This document shows positions 13,434-14,256 of a stretch of DNA of 14,256 nt, one piece after another. The notes below the pieces were generated by a model, which worked only from the letters and a program-made list of their open reading frames with translations, had not been told where the DNA came from and did not search any database. Location of the stretch: positions 1 to 14,256 of the forward strand of contig CANQCJ010000037.1 in assembly GCA_947589205.1 (NCBI GenBank). The letters run 5' to 3'. Source of the DNA: an uncultured Ruminococcus sp. (lineage in GTDB: Bacteria; Bacillota; Clostridia; Oscillospirales; Ruminococcaceae). Position 1 is the stretch's first letter; every line of letters begins with the position of its first letter. The translations under genes were made by a program, and so were the position numbers.

Positions 13434-14256
13434 TTATTGCCGCTTGACCTTTTTCCTTAATTTTTCTTCATACATCAGCTTGTCGGCTTTTCGCAGAAGC
13501 TCTTCAAAATTAACGTCCTTATCCGCCGCAAGCTTGCAGCCGCCGATACTCATTGAAACGTCATAGGGCTTGCCGGAAACGGCGTTATATTCTTCGAGCC
13601 GTGCAGCTATCGCTTTTTTTATGCTCTCTATACTCGTTTCATCGGTGAAGAACGCTATCATCTCGTCTCCGCCTATCCTCGCGCATATCGCGTCGCTCGG
13701 CGTACACGCTTTGAGCGCGTCGGCAGCCGTACAGATAGCGCAGTCGCCCTCGGCGTGACCGAAGCTGTCGTTTATATGCTTTAAGCCGTCAAGGTCGGCG
13801 AGCAGGAACGTAAGCTCTCGGCTGCCCGCGCGCTGATTTGCGATGTTGGAAAAATACATCATGCAGCTGTTGCGGTTGAGCAGCCCCGTCATCATATCTA
13901 TCCGCGACATACTTTCGATGCGCTTGTTAAGATAGTGCTGATAGCGCAGGTTTCTGAAGCTTATGACGGCGGTGTTGAGCGCGGTGACGGTCTGGGAGAT
14001 CTTTCTGTAGTTTTCTATATCGGTGTTGGTAAAGTGGAAGCAGACGTAGCCGAGCGGGTCGCTCTGGTAGCTTAACGCCGAGAACAAAAGCGGCATACCT
14101 CGGTCGAGCAGCTTTTCAAAATTCGGGATTTTGCCGATATTCGCCATTTCGTCAAGCAAACATCTGACGTGTACGGGAAGTCTGCCGCCGTATTCGTTAT
14201 CCGCCTTGTCGCACAGCAGATTAAAAAGCTGTGAATACATCATTGCAACAATAAAG
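13434..14256 (-). CDS. Chimeric frame: VirD4/TraG coupling-protein fragment fused to a GGDEF diguanylate cyclase (runs off the right edge)
   Basis: The frame is open through the window end, so the ATG at 14243 is internal. The first part (FIVAMMYSQLFNLLCDKADN ... VRCLLDE, ANIGKIPNFEKL) is the Walker B region of VirD4/TraG conjugative coupling ATPases of integrative elements, where ATIRSREIS would normally follow. At about 14100-14115 it changes in frame to a different protein: a helical or sensory segment (DRGMPLLFSALSYQ ... RNLRYQHYL, about 47-112 counting from the 14243 ATG), then a GGDEF domain (115-265). This has LLADLDGLKHIND, FGHAEGD and ARIGGDEM (GGDEM for GGDEF), and no RxxD inhibitory site. 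GGDEF enzymes make cyclic di-GMP. The join removes the ATPase C-terminal half and the cyclase N-terminus. Either a rearrangement or an assembly chimera made it. The GH26 gene follows 35 bp downstream. Confidence 0.82.
   Translation of the reverse strand, partial: FIVAMMYSQLFNLLCDKADNEYGGRLPVHVRCLLDEMANIGKIPNFEKLLDRGMPLLFSALSYQSDPLGYVCFHFTNTDIENYRKISQTVTALNTAVISFRNLRYQHYLNKRIESMSRIDMMTGLLNRNSCMMYFSNIANQRAGSRELTFLLADLDGLKHINDSFGHAEGDCAICTAADALKACTPSDAICARIGGDEMIAFFTDETSIESIKKAIAARLEEYNAVSGKPYDVSMSIGGCKLAADKDVNFEELLRKADKLMYEEKLRKKVKRQ

Overview
The window reads as a chromosomal segment of a gut- or rumen-type Clostridia bacterium, most likely close to Ruminococcus (Oscillospiraceae). This is inferred from gene content: an iron-sulfur nifS/nifU pair, a clostridial-type citrate synthase, a secreted GH26 mannanase with fibronectin type III modules, a SpoIID-like protein and a DUF1836 regulator. 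It also fits the Gram-positive signals: strong Shine-Dalgarno sites, lipoprotein boxes, and promoters close to TTGACA-N17-TATAAT, often with an extended TGn. No rRNA, tRNA or CRISPR array was seen.

Layout. Positions 1-1903 (minus strand) hold the start of a NifU/IscU scaffold gene and, upstream of it, a NifS/IscS cysteine desulfurase broken by an apparent deletion of about 25 nt near its 5' end. The two are separated by 497 bp of repeat-rich non-coding DNA. A VanZ-family membrane protein (2029-2592) and an orphan phage-type replisome organizer (2701-3594) follow on the same strand. A structured intergenic region leads to a strongly promoted, unrecognised two-helix membrane protein (3951-4664). 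Next comes a repeat-filled spacer (4743-5105) containing a 92-bp direct repeat and a heptamer array.

Positions 5106-9107 (plus strand) carry a lipoprotein amidase, a DUF1836 DNA-binding protein overlapping a prohibitin/SPFH membrane protein gene, a lipoprotein cyclophilin and a BirA biotin ligase. Several of these units have clear promoters and terminators. A SpoIID-like gene (9118-10074, minus) converges on birA, and its presumed catalytic Glu is Gln. After another repeat-containing spacer, citrate synthase (10366-11715, plus) converges on the GH26 mannanase (11818-13398, minus) over a strong shared terminator.

The right edge (13434-14256, minus) is the most unusual part. One open frame begins as a conjugative coupling protein (VirD4/TraG) fragment that runs in from outside the window, then switches in frame to a diguanylate cyclase (GGDEF) protein. 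It is either a real rearrangement involving an integrative conjugative element or an assembly chimera, and the sequence alone cannot decide which.

Most genes here are housekeeping or cell-envelope functions in independent transcription units, not one pathway. I do not see a complete new system. The best leads are the TraG-GGDEF fusion, the SpoIID active-site substitution, the broken nifS, and the repeat and hairpin elements in the spacers.
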